Assembly (NCBI RefSeq): GCF_900141765.1
Contig: NZ_FSRK01000003.1
Coordinates: forward strand, 124,001 to 188,000
Length of the DNA: 64,000 bases
Direction: 5' to 3'
Source of the DNA: Epilithonimonas zeae
GTDB taxonomy: Bacteria > Bacteroidota > Bacteroidia > Flavobacteriales > Weeksellaceae
Position 1 is the stretch's first letter. Every line of letters begins with the position of its first letter. The position numbers and the translations under genes were made by a program. The notes under the pieces are model-generated. The model was not told the origin of the DNA, ran no database searches, and was given only the letters and a program-made list of their open reading frames with translations. This document shows positions 15,707-23,358 of this stretch, in pieces.

Positions 15707-16456
15707 ATGAATTTCATCAAAAACAACCTTGCCAACGCATTTACTTTAGGGAATCTTTTCTCGGGTTGCGTTGGGATTGTTCATCTCATTTCAGGCGATT
15801 ATCAAACGACAGCAATTTGCATTATTATCTCATTAGTTCTCGATTTTTTCGATGGCTTTATTGCAAGAGCTATGAATTCCAGCAGTAATCTTGGAGGACA
15901 ACTCGATTCTTTGGCGGATATGGTGAGTTTCGGATTTTTGCCAGGTGTTGCGATGATGAAAATGCTAGAACCTTTCGGAAATCAATTATTTGGAATCGAA
16001 TTACCTTTTGAAATCAAATATTTCGGATTTTTGATTACACTTTTTTCTTGTCTTAGATTAGCAATTTTTAATTTGGATGATGACCAAAAATATTATTTCA
16101 AAGGTTTGAATACACCAAGTAATACGATTTTGATTTTTGGGATTTACTATCTAACGCAAGTTCCATTGCCCGAAAATTTAGAATTTTTATTTGGTGAAAA
16201 TTTGACTAATGTTCATTTTTTTCCTTCACTTCTATCTTTAATTTTAATAACCATATTAAGTTCTTGGCTTCCTATTTCTCCAATTAAAATGATTGCGATG
16301 AAATTCAAATCAAAACAATTAAAAGATAATTATCCAAAACTAGCTTTGTTAATAGGCGGGATTTTGATTTTATTAATATTTAAAACAGTCGGGATTCCAT
16401 TAATCATTATCTATTATATTTTGATTTCATTGATATTTCAAAAACAATTGAAGTAG
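15707..16456 (+). CDS. pssA: CDP-diacylglycerol--serine O-phosphatidyltransferase
   Basis: 249 residues, polytopic. The CDP-alcohol phosphatidyltransferase signature D-x2-DG-x2-AR-x8-G-x3-D-x3-D is complete at about residues 46-71 (DFFDGFIAR ... GGQLDSLAD). Several hydrophobic helices follow. The product, phosphatidylserine, is decarboxylated to phosphatidylethanolamine, the main membrane lipid. The subfamily call (serine rather than glycerol phosphate) rests on the N-terminal NNLANAFTLGNLFSGCVG and the length. The next gene is 62 bp away across a repeat-like AT-rich spacer (TTAGAAGCTAGAAATTAGAA). Confidence 0.88.
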   Translation: MNFIKNNLANAFTLGNLFSGCVGIVHLISGDYQTTAICIIISLVLDFFDGFIARAMNSSSNLGGQLDSLADMVSFGFLPGVAMMKMLEPFGNQLFGIELPFEIKYFGFLITLFSCLRLAIFNLDDDQKYYFKGLNTPSNTILIFGIYYLTQVPLPENLEFLFGENLTNVHFFPSLLSLILITILSSWLPISPIKMIAMKFKSKQLKDNYPKLALLIGGILILLIFKTVGIPLIIIYYILISLIFQKQLK

Positions 16457-16518
16457 AAATTAGATTTTAGAAGCTAGAAATTAGAATTAGAATAACAATC
16501 ACTCATCAACTATAAATA

Positions 16519-17283
16519 ATGAATTTAAAACTATATAAACCGCTTTGTGTTTTCGATTTAGAAACAACGGGAACTAATGTCGGAAAAGACAGAATCGTGG
16601 AAATCTGCATCCTAAAAGTCAATCCGGATGCTTCCCGAGAAAGTAAAACCTGGAAAGTGAATCCAGAAATGCCAATTCCAAAAGAATCTTCGGCAATCCA
16701 CGGGATTTATGATGCTGATGTTGCAGAAGCGCCAACTTTCAAAGACATTGCGCCGAAAATTATGGAAATGATTTCTGGGACGGATTTAGGAGGTTTCAAT
16801 TCCAATCGCTTTGATGTCCCTCTTTTAGCGGAAGAATTGTTGCGTGCAGGTTTGGATTTTGATTTGAGTAAATTCAAATTAGTTGATGCACAAACCATTT
16901 ATCACAAAATGGAACCTAGAAATCTTTCCGCCGCTTATAATTTCTACTGTCAAAAAACTTTAGAAAATGCACACTCTGCAGAAGCCGATGTTTTAGCAAC
17001 TTTTGAAGTTCTGGATGCACAAGTTGGTCATTACGAAGATTTACCTAACGAAGTTGCCGGTTTAAGCGATTTTTCTTTCCATAATAGGTTTGCAGATTTG
17101 GCCGGAATGATTCATTTTAATGAAAAAGAGCAGGAGATTTTTGCGTTTGGAAAATATAAAGGTCAAGTTGTGAAAGAAGTTTTCCAAAAAGATTTGGGTT
17201 ATTATGGCTGGCTTCAGAATGCTGATTTCCCGCTTTATACAAAGAAAATATTTACTAAAATCCAGTTAAAATCCCGGTTCTAA
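16519..17283 (+). CDS. DEDDh 3'-5' exonuclease with C-terminal DUF3820-like part
   Basis: 254 residues. Exo I is VFDLETTGT (about 13-21), Exo II GFNSNRFDVPLL (about 93-104), Exo III HSAEADVLAT (about 154-163), giving the DEDDh set of DnaQ-type exonucleases. After about residue 205 a small extra module reads FAFGKYKGQVVKEV ... GYYGWLQNADFPLYTKK, which resembles DUF3820. The likely role is proofreading, repair or RNA-end trimming. It is not the polymerase III epsilon subunit by context: next are FAH and Usp genes. Confidence 0.85.
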   Translation: MNLKLYKPLCVFDLETTGTNVGKDRIVEICILKVNPDASRESKTWKVNPEMPIPKESSAIHGIYDADVAEAPTFKDIAPKIMEMISGTDLGGFNSNRFDVPLLAEELLRAGLDFDLSKFKLVDAQTIYHKMEPRNLSAAYNFYCQKTLENAHSAEADVLATFEVLDAQVGHYEDLPNEVAGLSDFSFHNRFADLAGMIHFNEKEQEIFAFGKYKGQVVKEVFQKDLGYYGWLQNADFPLYTKKIFTKIQLKSRF

Positions 17284-17303
17284 TTTATTAATTAAAAAAT
17301 ATT

Positions 17304-17912
17304 ATGAAAATAATCTGCATAGGAAGAAATTACGGCGAACACGCCAAAGAATTAGGAAACGAGATTCCTGAAGACCCCGTAATTTTTATGAAACCTGATA
17401 CGGCAATCCTGAAAAAAGGTTCTGATTTTTATATTCCTGAATTTTCTGATGATGTTCATTATGAACTGGAAGTGGTTTTGAAAATCTCTAAAGGTGGAAA
17501 ATATATCCAGAAACAAAATGCCGGAAAACATTTTGACGAAATTGGCCTTGGTATCGATTTTACAGCGAGAGATTTGCAGTCAAAACTAAAAGATAAAGGT
17601 CTACCTTGGGAACTGGCAAAAGGTTTTGATGGCTCCGCCGTTGTTTCAGATTTTGTTTCAAAAGAAAATTATGATTTACAGAATTTGAATTTCTCTTTGA
17701 CGAAAAACAATGATAAAGTTCAGGATGGAAACACTAATGAAATGATTTTCAGTTTTGATGATATTATAGCTTTTGCATCACAGTATTTTACTTTGCGAGT
17801 TGGCGATTTGATTTTCACAGGAACACCAAAAGGTGTTGGAAAAGTTTCTGAAAATGATATTTTGGAAGCTTATTTGGAAAAAGAAAAATTATTTTCACTT
17901 AAAATTCAGTAG
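17304..17912 (+). CDS. Fumarylacetoacetate hydrolase family protein
   Basis: 202 residues, the short FAH form. Metal-binding and active-site landmarks: PVIFMKPDTAI, HYELEVVL (the E-x-E pair) and GIDFTARDLQSK, then KGFDGSAVV and a final LRVGDLIFTGTPKGVGKV. Relatives include oxaloacetate decarboxylase/acylpyruvase enzymes (FAHD1 type) and catechol meta-cleavage hydrolases; the short length and isolated context favour the acylpyruvase/oxaloacetate decarboxylase side, but that is inference. 20 bp after the exonuclease gene. Confidence 0.88.
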   Translation: MKIICIGRNYGEHAKELGNEIPEDPVIFMKPDTAILKKGSDFYIPEFSDDVHYELEVVLKISKGGKYIQKQNAGKHFDEIGLGIDFTARDLQSKLKDKGLPWELAKGFDGSAVVSDFVSKENYDLQNLNFSLTKNNDKVQDGNTNEMIFSFDDIIAFASQYFTLRVGDLIFTGTPKGVGKVSENDILEAYLEKEKLFSLKIQ

Positions 17913-17981
17913 ACAAAAATCAGCCAACTCATTCTATTAATGGCTAAATTTTTGCTTTAAATAAACTATAAACCTAGGATT

Positions 17982-18425
17982 ATGAAAAAAATTATTTTAC
18001 CTGTAGATTTTTCTGATAGCTCTAATAAATTGGTAGATTATGCCGTGAGTTTTGCGAAAGATGTGAACGCAGAAATTGCTTTGATTCACGTGGCTGCCTC
18101 TGATATTGGTTTTGTAATTGGCGATATGGGTTTTCAGTATTTTCCGGAAGTGGAAGAAAACGAAATCAAATACGAGCTAAAAGAGTTAAATAGACTTGAA
18201 CAACAAGTGATTTCTCAAGGTGTAAACTGCACTCATATTTTGAAACAAGGCATTGCCGGAGATACCATTTTGGAATTTGCTGATGAAAAAAATGCTGATT
18301 ATATCGTAGTTGGTTCGCACGGAAGAAGTGGTGTTTATGATGTTTTCATTGGAAGTCTGACAAAAGAAATTACCAAGAAATCTAAAATTCCGGTTTTGGT
18401 TGTGCCTTGTCACGATGAGGAATAA
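17982..18425 (+). CDS. Universal stress protein, UspA family
   Basis: 147 residues, single Usp domain. It starts KKIILPVDFSDSSNKLVDYA and ends with the nucleotide-binding signature G-2x-G-9x-G-S (GSHGRSGVYDVFIGS, about 111-125) and IPVLVVP. The intact signature suggests the ATP-binding class. Typical induction is by starvation or stress; no regulatory site is evident. It ends the co-directional run from pssA and is followed by a bidirectional terminator. Confidence 0.92.
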   Translation: MKKIILPVDFSDSSNKLVDYAVSFAKDVNAEIALIHVAASDIGFVIGDMGFQYFPEVEENEIKYELKELNRLEQQVISQGVNCTHILKQGIAGDTILEFADEKNADYIVVGSHGRSGVYDVFIGSLTKEITKKSKIPVLVVPCHDEE

Positions 18426-18466
18426 TTTTTTTAGGATTCAAGAACTTAAACAAGATTAAAAATAAA

Positions 18467-18503
18467 AGAACCCGTCTCGTTGCAATAACAAGACGGGTTT
18501 TTT
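18467..18503. terminator. Bidirectional terminator between usp and DUF6341 gene
   Basis: AACCCGTCT (18469-18477) pairs with AGACGGGTT (18491-18499); the loop can pair GTT/AAC internally. T runs occur on both sides, serving the convergent genes. Confidence 0.85.
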
Positions 18504-18522
18504 ATAAATATAATCAATTTAT

Positions 18523-18756
18523 TTAACCTTCGTTTTTGTAGATTTTTGGGTCATAATAAGGGTGCTTCCCTTCTGTAGGAGAGTGATAGTCTTTATCTTT
18601 TTGAGCTCCCAACGTTACTACCAAAATATAACACCAATAGCAGAAAAATCCTGTAGCTACTAGGAATAAAATCCAATTCAGAACATTAGCCGTAAGGTCA
18701 AAAAAACCGAAAGACCATTTGAAAGCTGCGCTTAATGCTAACCAGAAAGATGTCAT
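18523..18756 (-). CDS. DUF6341 family small membrane protein
   Basis: 77 residues. An aromatic-rich N-terminus (SFWLALSAAFKWSFGFFDLTANVLNW) leads into one clear transmembrane helix (about 26-48) and a hydrophilic tail with HPYYDPKIYKNEG. I recognise it as DUF6341, restricted to Flavobacteriia; function unknown. It is divergent from the DUF6427 gene across 42 bp, a pairing that may be functional. Confidence 0.75.
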   Translation of the reverse strand: MTSFWLALSAAFKWSFGFFDLTANVLNWILFLVATGFFCYWCYILVVTLGAQKDKDYHSPTEGKHPYYDPKIYKNEG

Positions 18757-18774
18757 CTTTTTCTTTTTTTAAAT

Positions 18775-18782
18775 TAACTTTG
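18775..18782 (+). promoter_or_regulatory. -7 box of the DUF6427 gene
   Basis: TAACTTTG matches TAnnTTTG, 17 bp before the ATG at 18799. No clear -33 element is visible. Confidence 0.45.
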
Positions 18783-18798
18783 CACAAATTTATAAAAA

Positions 18799-19704
18799 AT
18801 GTTTCGATTACTTTCTAAAGAAAGCAATATTTTTTCGGTTCCGGTTTACATTGGTTTTCTGTTTTTGATATTTTTATCACTTAATCTATTAGATTTCAAA
18901 TACATAGATGTATTTCCAGCGATAATTACATTTATGGGAATCAGTTTAGGGTATTTTTTATTCAATGCGATTGCGCTTAATCAATTTTCGCATCTGCCAC
19001 TTTTTCTTTATACAATTTTTGTGGCATCATTTTATGATGGAACAATTGACGTGGGATTGGCATTTACATTTTTGACGAGCGCGATTATTTTATTGATTTT
19101 AACCAGCCAAAACGACCAACTCAGAAAGAGTTCTTTTATGCTGGTAGGTTCTATTTTGGCATTTAATTATCTGGTTTTTCCGGCGAGTTGGCCTTTAGGA
19201 GTTTTTGTGATTTTTCATATTATTGGAACATCAGGTAGAATTGGACTTAATATTTTCCGTTTGTTATTCGGAATTATTTTGGTTGTTTTGAGCTACTTTG
19301 GATTGATGTATTTGATTCATTACACGACTTGGGACAAAACTTATTTGCCCTTCTACGGAAAGTTTGAAATGATGGATTCTTATTATCCATTATATATTTT
19401 AATTCCGATTGCATTGATGTTGTTGTACTCTTTGTCTGACCATTTCAAGCATTACAATGAGAAAAGCCCTATCAGCAGGTACAAATATACTTTTGTACTC
19501 GTTTTTTCTCTTGCCCAGTTGATAACCATCATTTTTTATATGGGCAAAGATTATGAATATCTTCTGCTTCTGGCATTACCGTCCAGCATTATTATCAGTA
19601 GAATGCTACGTTTCTTGCCCAAATATTGGATGCAGGAATTGGGACTTTGGATAATTGTTTTTTGCTTGGCAGCGTTTAAAATCGCTAATTTTGCACAATA
19701 TTAA
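18799..19704 (+). CDS. DUF6427 family polytopic membrane protein
   Basis: 301 residues with about nine hydrophobic segments; it starts MFRLLSKESNIFSVPVYIGF. I recognise it as DUF6427, a Flavobacteriia integral membrane family of unknown function. The loops are short and no catalytic motif stands out. It is followed 12 bp later by the DUF3109 gene and is presumably co-transcribed with it. Confidence 0.75.
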   Translation: MFRLLSKESNIFSVPVYIGFLFLIFLSLNLLDFKYIDVFPAIITFMGISLGYFLFNAIALNQFSHLPLFLYTIFVASFYDGTIDVGLAFTFLTSAIILLILTSQNDQLRKSSFMLVGSILAFNYLVFPASWPLGVFVIFHIIGTSGRIGLNIFRLLFGIILVVLSYFGLMYLIHYTTWDKTYLPFYGKFEMMDSYYPLYILIPIALMLLYSLSDHFKHYNEKSPISRYKYTFVLVFSLAQLITIIFYMGKDYEYLLLLALPSSIIISRMLRFLPKYWMQELGLWIIVFCLAAFKIANFAQY

Positions 19705-19716
19705 AATGGATGAAGA

Positions 19717-20301
19717 ATGATTCAGATAGATGATAAATTAATTTCAGAAGATGTTTTCGCAGAAAGTTTTGTCTGCAATCTTGCAAAATGTAAAGGTGTT
19801 TGCTGCGTAGATGGAGACACGGGTGCGCCTTTGGATAAGGATGAGTTGCCAATTCTTGACGAAATTTTTCCGAAAATCAAATCTTACCTAAGACCAGAAG
19901 GCGTGAAAGCTATCGAGGAACAAGGAACTTGGGTGATTGATCCTTATGATGGTGGCTATGTGACGACTTTGGTCAACGGCAGCGAATGTGCTTATGTGAT
20001 TTTTGACGAAAAAGGAACCACGAAATGTGGCATCGAAAAAGCTTATGAAGATGGTGTTGTGGATTGGAAAAAACCAATTTCTTGTCATCTTTATCCAATC
20101 CGTGTGAACGATTACAAAACTTTTGTTGCTTTGAATTATCACGAATGGGAAATCTGTAATGATGCTTGTACTTTGGGAAAAGAATTACAGGTTAGAATTT
20201 ATCAATTCCTGAAAGAGCCGCTCATTAGAAAATACGGAGAAGATTTTTATAAAACACTTTGTGAAGCTGCCGAAGAATGGGAAAAAGAATATAATTCTTA
20301 A
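19717..20301 (+). CDS. DUF3109 family cysteine-rich protein
   Basis: 194 residues. Cysteines cluster at about 20-31 (CNLAKCKGVCC), with others near 90, 106, 125, 148 and 152, a spacing like the YkgJ/CxxxCxxC zinc- or iron-binding families. The start MIQIDDKLISEDVFAESFVCNL is characteristic of DUF3109, widespread in Bacteroidota. Metal binding is inferred from the cysteine pattern; enzyme activity is unknown. Ends before a perfect palindromic terminator. Confidence 0.85.
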   Translation: MIQIDDKLISEDVFAESFVCNLAKCKGVCCVDGDTGAPLDKDELPILDEIFPKIKSYLRPEGVKAIEEQGTWVIDPYDGGYVTTLVNGSECAYVIFDEKGTTKCGIEKAYEDGVVDWKKPISCHLYPIRVNDYKTFVALNYHEWEICNDACTLGKELQVRIYQFLKEPLIRKYGEDFYKTLCEAAEEWEKEYNS

Positions 20302-20340
20302 TTAAGATTTGAAGCTTCAAAAATCAAAAACATTCCAAGA

Positions 20341-20378
20341 AAAAAGGATTCAAAATTAATTTTGAATCCTTTTTTTAT
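20341..20378. terminator. Bidirectional terminator, 17-bp palindrome
   Basis: 20341-20374 is a perfect inverted repeat of 17+17 bases (AAAAAGGATTCAAAATT and complement) with T runs in both directions, between the convergent DUF3109 and LolA-like genes. Confidence 0.88.
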
Positions 20379-20395
20379 TTTGTTGTTAAATTCCA

Positions 20396-21034
20396 TTATT
20401 TGAATTCGTCATCAGAAACCGGCTGATTGATTTTGATATCAGAATTTTTCACCGAGACCTGTTGTCCGGCTGCATCAATAGACATTTCTTCCACAAATTT
20501 GATTCCGTCAATATCCGCATATTTTGAAATAATCATTGTTCCTTTATCGCCTTCTGTTTTCCAAAGCAAATTGGTTTTTGCATCAAAGTAATACTTGCTG
20601 TCATCAGAAGACAAAACGATATAATCTTTTCCATCAATTTGTTTTTTCTCAACAGTCTTCATTTTTTCAGGATTCATCCCAAGTGCATCCATCAATTTTG
20701 CATCTTTCAATTTTGCAACTTGGTCAGCAGGGAAATCTATTTTTTGTCCCATTTGGTTAGCAAAACCTTTTTCACCGTCAAAAACCTGAGACATCTCCTG
20801 CCCCATCATGCTTTGCGTAGACTTGAATTTGTTATCTTTCTTAACCGTTTTACCTTCCATTTCCATTCCCATCACACTGATAGTATTTTTCATAGAAAGT
20901 GTTTTTACAGATTCTAATTTTTGTTTTCCGCCCAACGCAGTTACATAATTATCAATCACTTGCTTAGCTGTCTGAGCTGAAAGATTTGCTACTGTCGCAA
21001 CAGAAAGAGCAAATGTCAAAATCAATTTTTTCAT
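20396..21034 (-). CDS. Outer-membrane lipoprotein-sorting-like exported protein
   Basis: 212 residues with a signal peptide (1-20, ends LSAQ). The mature start TAKQVIDNYVTALGGKQKLESVKTL and later DGEKGF, KYYFDAKTNLLWKTE and DGIKFVEEMSI fit the LolA/LolB-like periplasmic fold seen in Bacteroidota zinc-protease-associated and lipoprotein-sorting-like proteins. It is unusually Met-rich in the middle (MGMEMEG, SMMGQEMSQ). It is not the classical LolA by sequence; lipoprotein carriage is only inferred from the fold. Confidence 0.72.
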   Translation of the reverse strand: MKKLILTFALSVATVANLSAQTAKQVIDNYVTALGGKQKLESVKTLSMKNTISVMGMEMEGKTVKKDNKFKSTQSMMGQEMSQVFDGEKGFANQMGQKIDFPADQVAKLKDAKLMDALGMNPEKMKTVEKKQIDGKDYIVLSSDDSKYYFDAKTNLLWKTEGDKGTMIISKYADIDGIKFVEEMSIDAAGQQVSVKNSDIKINQPVSDDEFK

Positions 21035-21114
21035 TTAATTTTTAATTTATACAACGAAGATAGTTAAATATTAAGATTATCTTTTATCATTAGTTCGTAA
21101 TAGAACATTTTTGT

Positions 21115-21147
21115 TACAAAAAAACAACTCCATGTGCTGAAGTTGTT
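21115..21147 (-). terminator. Terminator after the 11-mer repeat gene
   Basis: AACAACT (21123-21129) pairs with AGTTGTT (21141-21147); TTTTTTTGT follows on the minus strand. Confidence 0.7.
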
Positions 21148-21167
21148 CTAATTCTTTTTTGCGAAGA

Positions 21168-21548
21168 TTAATCTTTTTTCTTGATATCGTCTTTCACATC
21201 TTTATAAGTATCGCTTACTGCTTTAGCTCCTTTCTCAGCGGTTTTCCCAGTCCATTTAGCGCCATCTTTCACACCTTCAGCAGTTGCGTTAGCGCCTTTT
21301 TTAACCGTTTTCCCAGTCCATTTTGCACCTTTCTTTACACCTTTTTTCGTAGCCTTAGCTCCTTTTTTCACTGTTTTTCCAGTCCATTTTGCAGCATCTT
21401 CTACACCTTCTCCTGTAGCTTTTGCACCTTTCTCAACAGCATTTCCAACTGCCTTAGCATCTTTTTTAACTTCTTGTTTTACGGTTTGAGCGCTCATTGC
21501 TACTGCTAATAACATTACAGCTGACAATGACAAAATTCCTTTTTTCAT
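21168..21548 (-). CDS. Exported Lys-rich protein of tandem 11-residue repeats
   Basis: 126 residues with a signal peptide (1-20, ends MSAQ). From about residue 30 to 117 the chain is eight back-to-back 11-mers with consensus G-A-K-x-T-x-x-x-V-K-K (for example GAKATKKGVKK at 63-73, GAKWTGKTVKK at 74-84). A KWTGKT version appears every 22 residues at 54, 76 and 98. Such 11-residue amphipathic helical repeats are known from group 3 LEA proteins and synucleins, which bind membranes or protect proteins under stress. The export signal places this one in the periplasm or outside. Function unknown; it has its own terminator. Confidence 0.8.
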   Translation of the reverse strand: MKKGILSLSAVMLLAVAMSAQTVKQEVKKDAKAVGNAVEKGAKATGEGVEDAAKWTGKTVKKGAKATKKGVKKGAKWTGKTVKKGANATAEGVKDGAKWTGKTAEKGAKAVSDTYKDVKDDIKKKD

Positions 21549-21666
21549 TTTTTGAATGTTTTTAAAATTAATAGTACAATATTAGCACAAAATAAGCCAA
21601 AAAAATTCATTCATATTTTAATTTTTAAAAATAAATTTTTCCGCTCTTTTCGACGAGGAAAAATAA

Positions 21667-21674
21667 TATTTTTG
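21667..21674 (+). promoter_or_regulatory. -7 box of the GH25 gene
   Basis: TATTTTTG, 8 bp before the ATG at 21683; it implies a very short leader. Confidence 0.45.
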
Positions 21675-21682
21675 CAAAACTT

Positions 21683-22543
21683 ATGGCAAAGGCAAATCTC
21701 AGTACAAAGAAGAAAATTCACCAAAAAAGAAAAAGCGCATTTATCAAAAAGCGTTGGATTCTTTTGATTATACTTTGTATTTCTTTGCTGGGAACAGGAT
21801 ATTATCTAAGACAAAAAATCAATTATTACTTCGCTTACTATCTTGGAAAGCACTTTGAACACAAAAAACTATCGAATACAGAAGCTGAAGCTGCAAGAAT
21901 TGAAAAAATTACTGGACTTTATGCCAACCAGACTTTTGGTCTTGATATTTCTCATTATCAAAGAAAAGAAGATATCCAATGGGACAGCTTGAGTATTGGA
22001 AACAGAACTATTCCTCTAAAATTTGTGGTTCTGCGGGCAAGTATGGGAAACCGAAAGCTGGATAAAAACTTTGATCATTTTTGGGAAACAGCGAAACAAC
22101 ATCAATTGATTCGTGGTGCTTATCATTTTTATCGTCCGGATGAAGATCCTGTGATGCAGGCTAATTCTTTTCTTTCTGTTGCCAAATTGGAATCCGGCGA
22201 CCTTCCTCCAATTCTTGACATTGAGAAAAATCCTAGAAAAAAGTCTAAAGAACAATTGATTTCCGACCTCAAAGTCTGGATTAAAATAATGGAAGACACG
22301 TACGGCGAAAAACCGATTATCTATACCTACTATCATTATTATAAAGACTATCTGAAAGGCGAATTCGATGATTATCCGCTTTGGTTAGCCAATTATAATG
22401 ATGTTCCAACGCCTTCACCAGATGATGAATGGCAATTTTGGCAATTTTCAGAAAACGGAATTGTTTATGGAATCAATTCTAAAGTGGATTTGGATATTTA
22501 TAATGGGAATCTTTGGTCATTGAAAATGTTGACGATTGATTAA
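21683..22543 (+). CDS. GH25 family lysozyme, membrane-anchored
   Basis: 286 residues. A Lys/Arg-rich N-terminus precedes one transmembrane helix (about 29-46), then a GH25 muramidase domain from about 80: GLDISHYQ (catalytic Asp), FVVLRASMG, RGAYHFYRP, LPPILDIEKN (the D-x-E catalytic pair, about 175-180), PIIYTYYHYY, LWLANYN and WQFWQFSENG. The enzyme cleaves N-acetylmuramic acid/N-acetylglucosamine bonds; the N-in anchor places it in the periplasm. Its stop overlaps the end of the convergent hydrolase gene by 4 bp. Confidence 0.9.
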   Translation: MAKANLSTKKKIHQKRKSAFIKKRWILLIILCISLLGTGYYLRQKINYYFAYYLGKHFEHKKLSNTEAEAARIEKITGLYANQTFGLDISHYQRKEDIQWDSLSIGNRTIPLKFVVLRASMGNRKLDKNFDHFWETAKQHQLIRGAYHFYRPDEDPVMQANSFLSVAKLESGDLPPILDIEKNPRKKSKEQLISDLKVWIKIMEDTYGEKPIIYTYYHYYKDYLKGEFDDYPLWLANYNDVPTPSPDDEWQFWQFSENGIVYGINSKVDLDIYNGNLWSLKMLTID

Positions 22544-23319
22544 TTCTTTATAAATTCAATCACATCTTTACTCAACTCCTCTGCTCTTTCAACAGGAACA
22601 CCGTGAGAAGCACCTTTGAAAATTTTTAGTTTAGAGTTTGGGATTTCTTTTGCAATATATTCGGTGTGAGAACGAAGAATTAAATCGTTTTCTCCAGCAA
22701 CAACGAAAACTTTCGCTTTGATTTTATTGAGTTGTTCTTTGGTGATTTTTGGTTCATCAATCATCAATTGAAGTAATCTGATATCACGTTCTGGTTTGTT
22801 TTCCGCTCTCATTTTTGCAGCATCCTTTTTCATATTTTCCACTTCATTTTCACCTACTCCATTGGGGAAAACGTTGGCGCCGCTTGTGACAATTTTATTT
22901 GTATTTTTTGGATATTTGATAGCAAATTCAATCGCTGTATTTCCGCCATCACTCCAGCCAAGAATATTGATTTTTTTGAATTTCAATTCATCGGCTAAAG
23001 CTTTCACATCATCAGCAAATTTTATGTAAGTCAAAGGCTCTTTTGAAATATCTGTGCTTTTTCCTTGAGCTCGCGTATCCATTGCAATGACTTTAAAATG
23101 CTTAGAAAGCTCAGGGATTTCTTTTGAAAAAGCATCGATACTTCCTCCGTTTCCGTGAAGTAAAAATAACGGTTCGCCTTTTCCGTAAACTTCATAATAG
23201 ATATCCGCATCTTTTAGATGAAGAATCTTTCCAGCTTCAGGATTTTTACCAAAGTCTATAACTTGAGCAAAAGAAATTGTAAAAACAAACAGAGCGATTA
23301 AGGCTAATATTTTTTTCAT
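22540..23319 (-). CDS. Secreted alpha/beta hydrolase
   Basis: About 259 residues from the preferred ATG at 23319, which gives a clean signal peptide (MKKILALIALFVFTISFAQ); an in-frame ATG at 23340 would put seven extra residues before it. The alpha/beta-hydrolase landmarks are the oxyanion loop FLLHGNGGS, the nucleophile elbow GWSDGG, the acid in VAGENDLI and the His in GASHGVPVE. The substrate is unknown; an exported esterase or peptidase is likely. The 3' end overlaps the GH25 gene by 4 bp. Confidence 0.85.
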   Translation of the reverse strand: MKKILALIALFVFTISFAQVIDFGKNPEAGKILHLKDADIYYEVYGKGEPLFLLHGNGGSIDAFSKEIPELSKHFKVIAMDTRAQGKSTDISKEPLTYIKFADDVKALADELKFKKINILGWSDGGNTAIEFAIKYPKNTNKIVTSGANVFPNGVGENEVENMKKDAAKMRAENKPERDIRLLQLMIDEPKITKEQLNKIKAKVFVVAGENDLILRSHTEYIAKEIPNSKLKIFKGASHGVPVERAEELSKDVIEFIKN

Positions 23320-23358
23320 TTCAATGGGATTGATTATCAAATTTAAAAATAAATTGAA

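Noticed and set aside
21168-21548. Histone H1-like or DNA-binding Lys/Ala protein
   Set aside because: A clear signal peptide and strict 11-residue periodicity with Trp and Thr do not fit a cytoplasmic DNA-binding protein.
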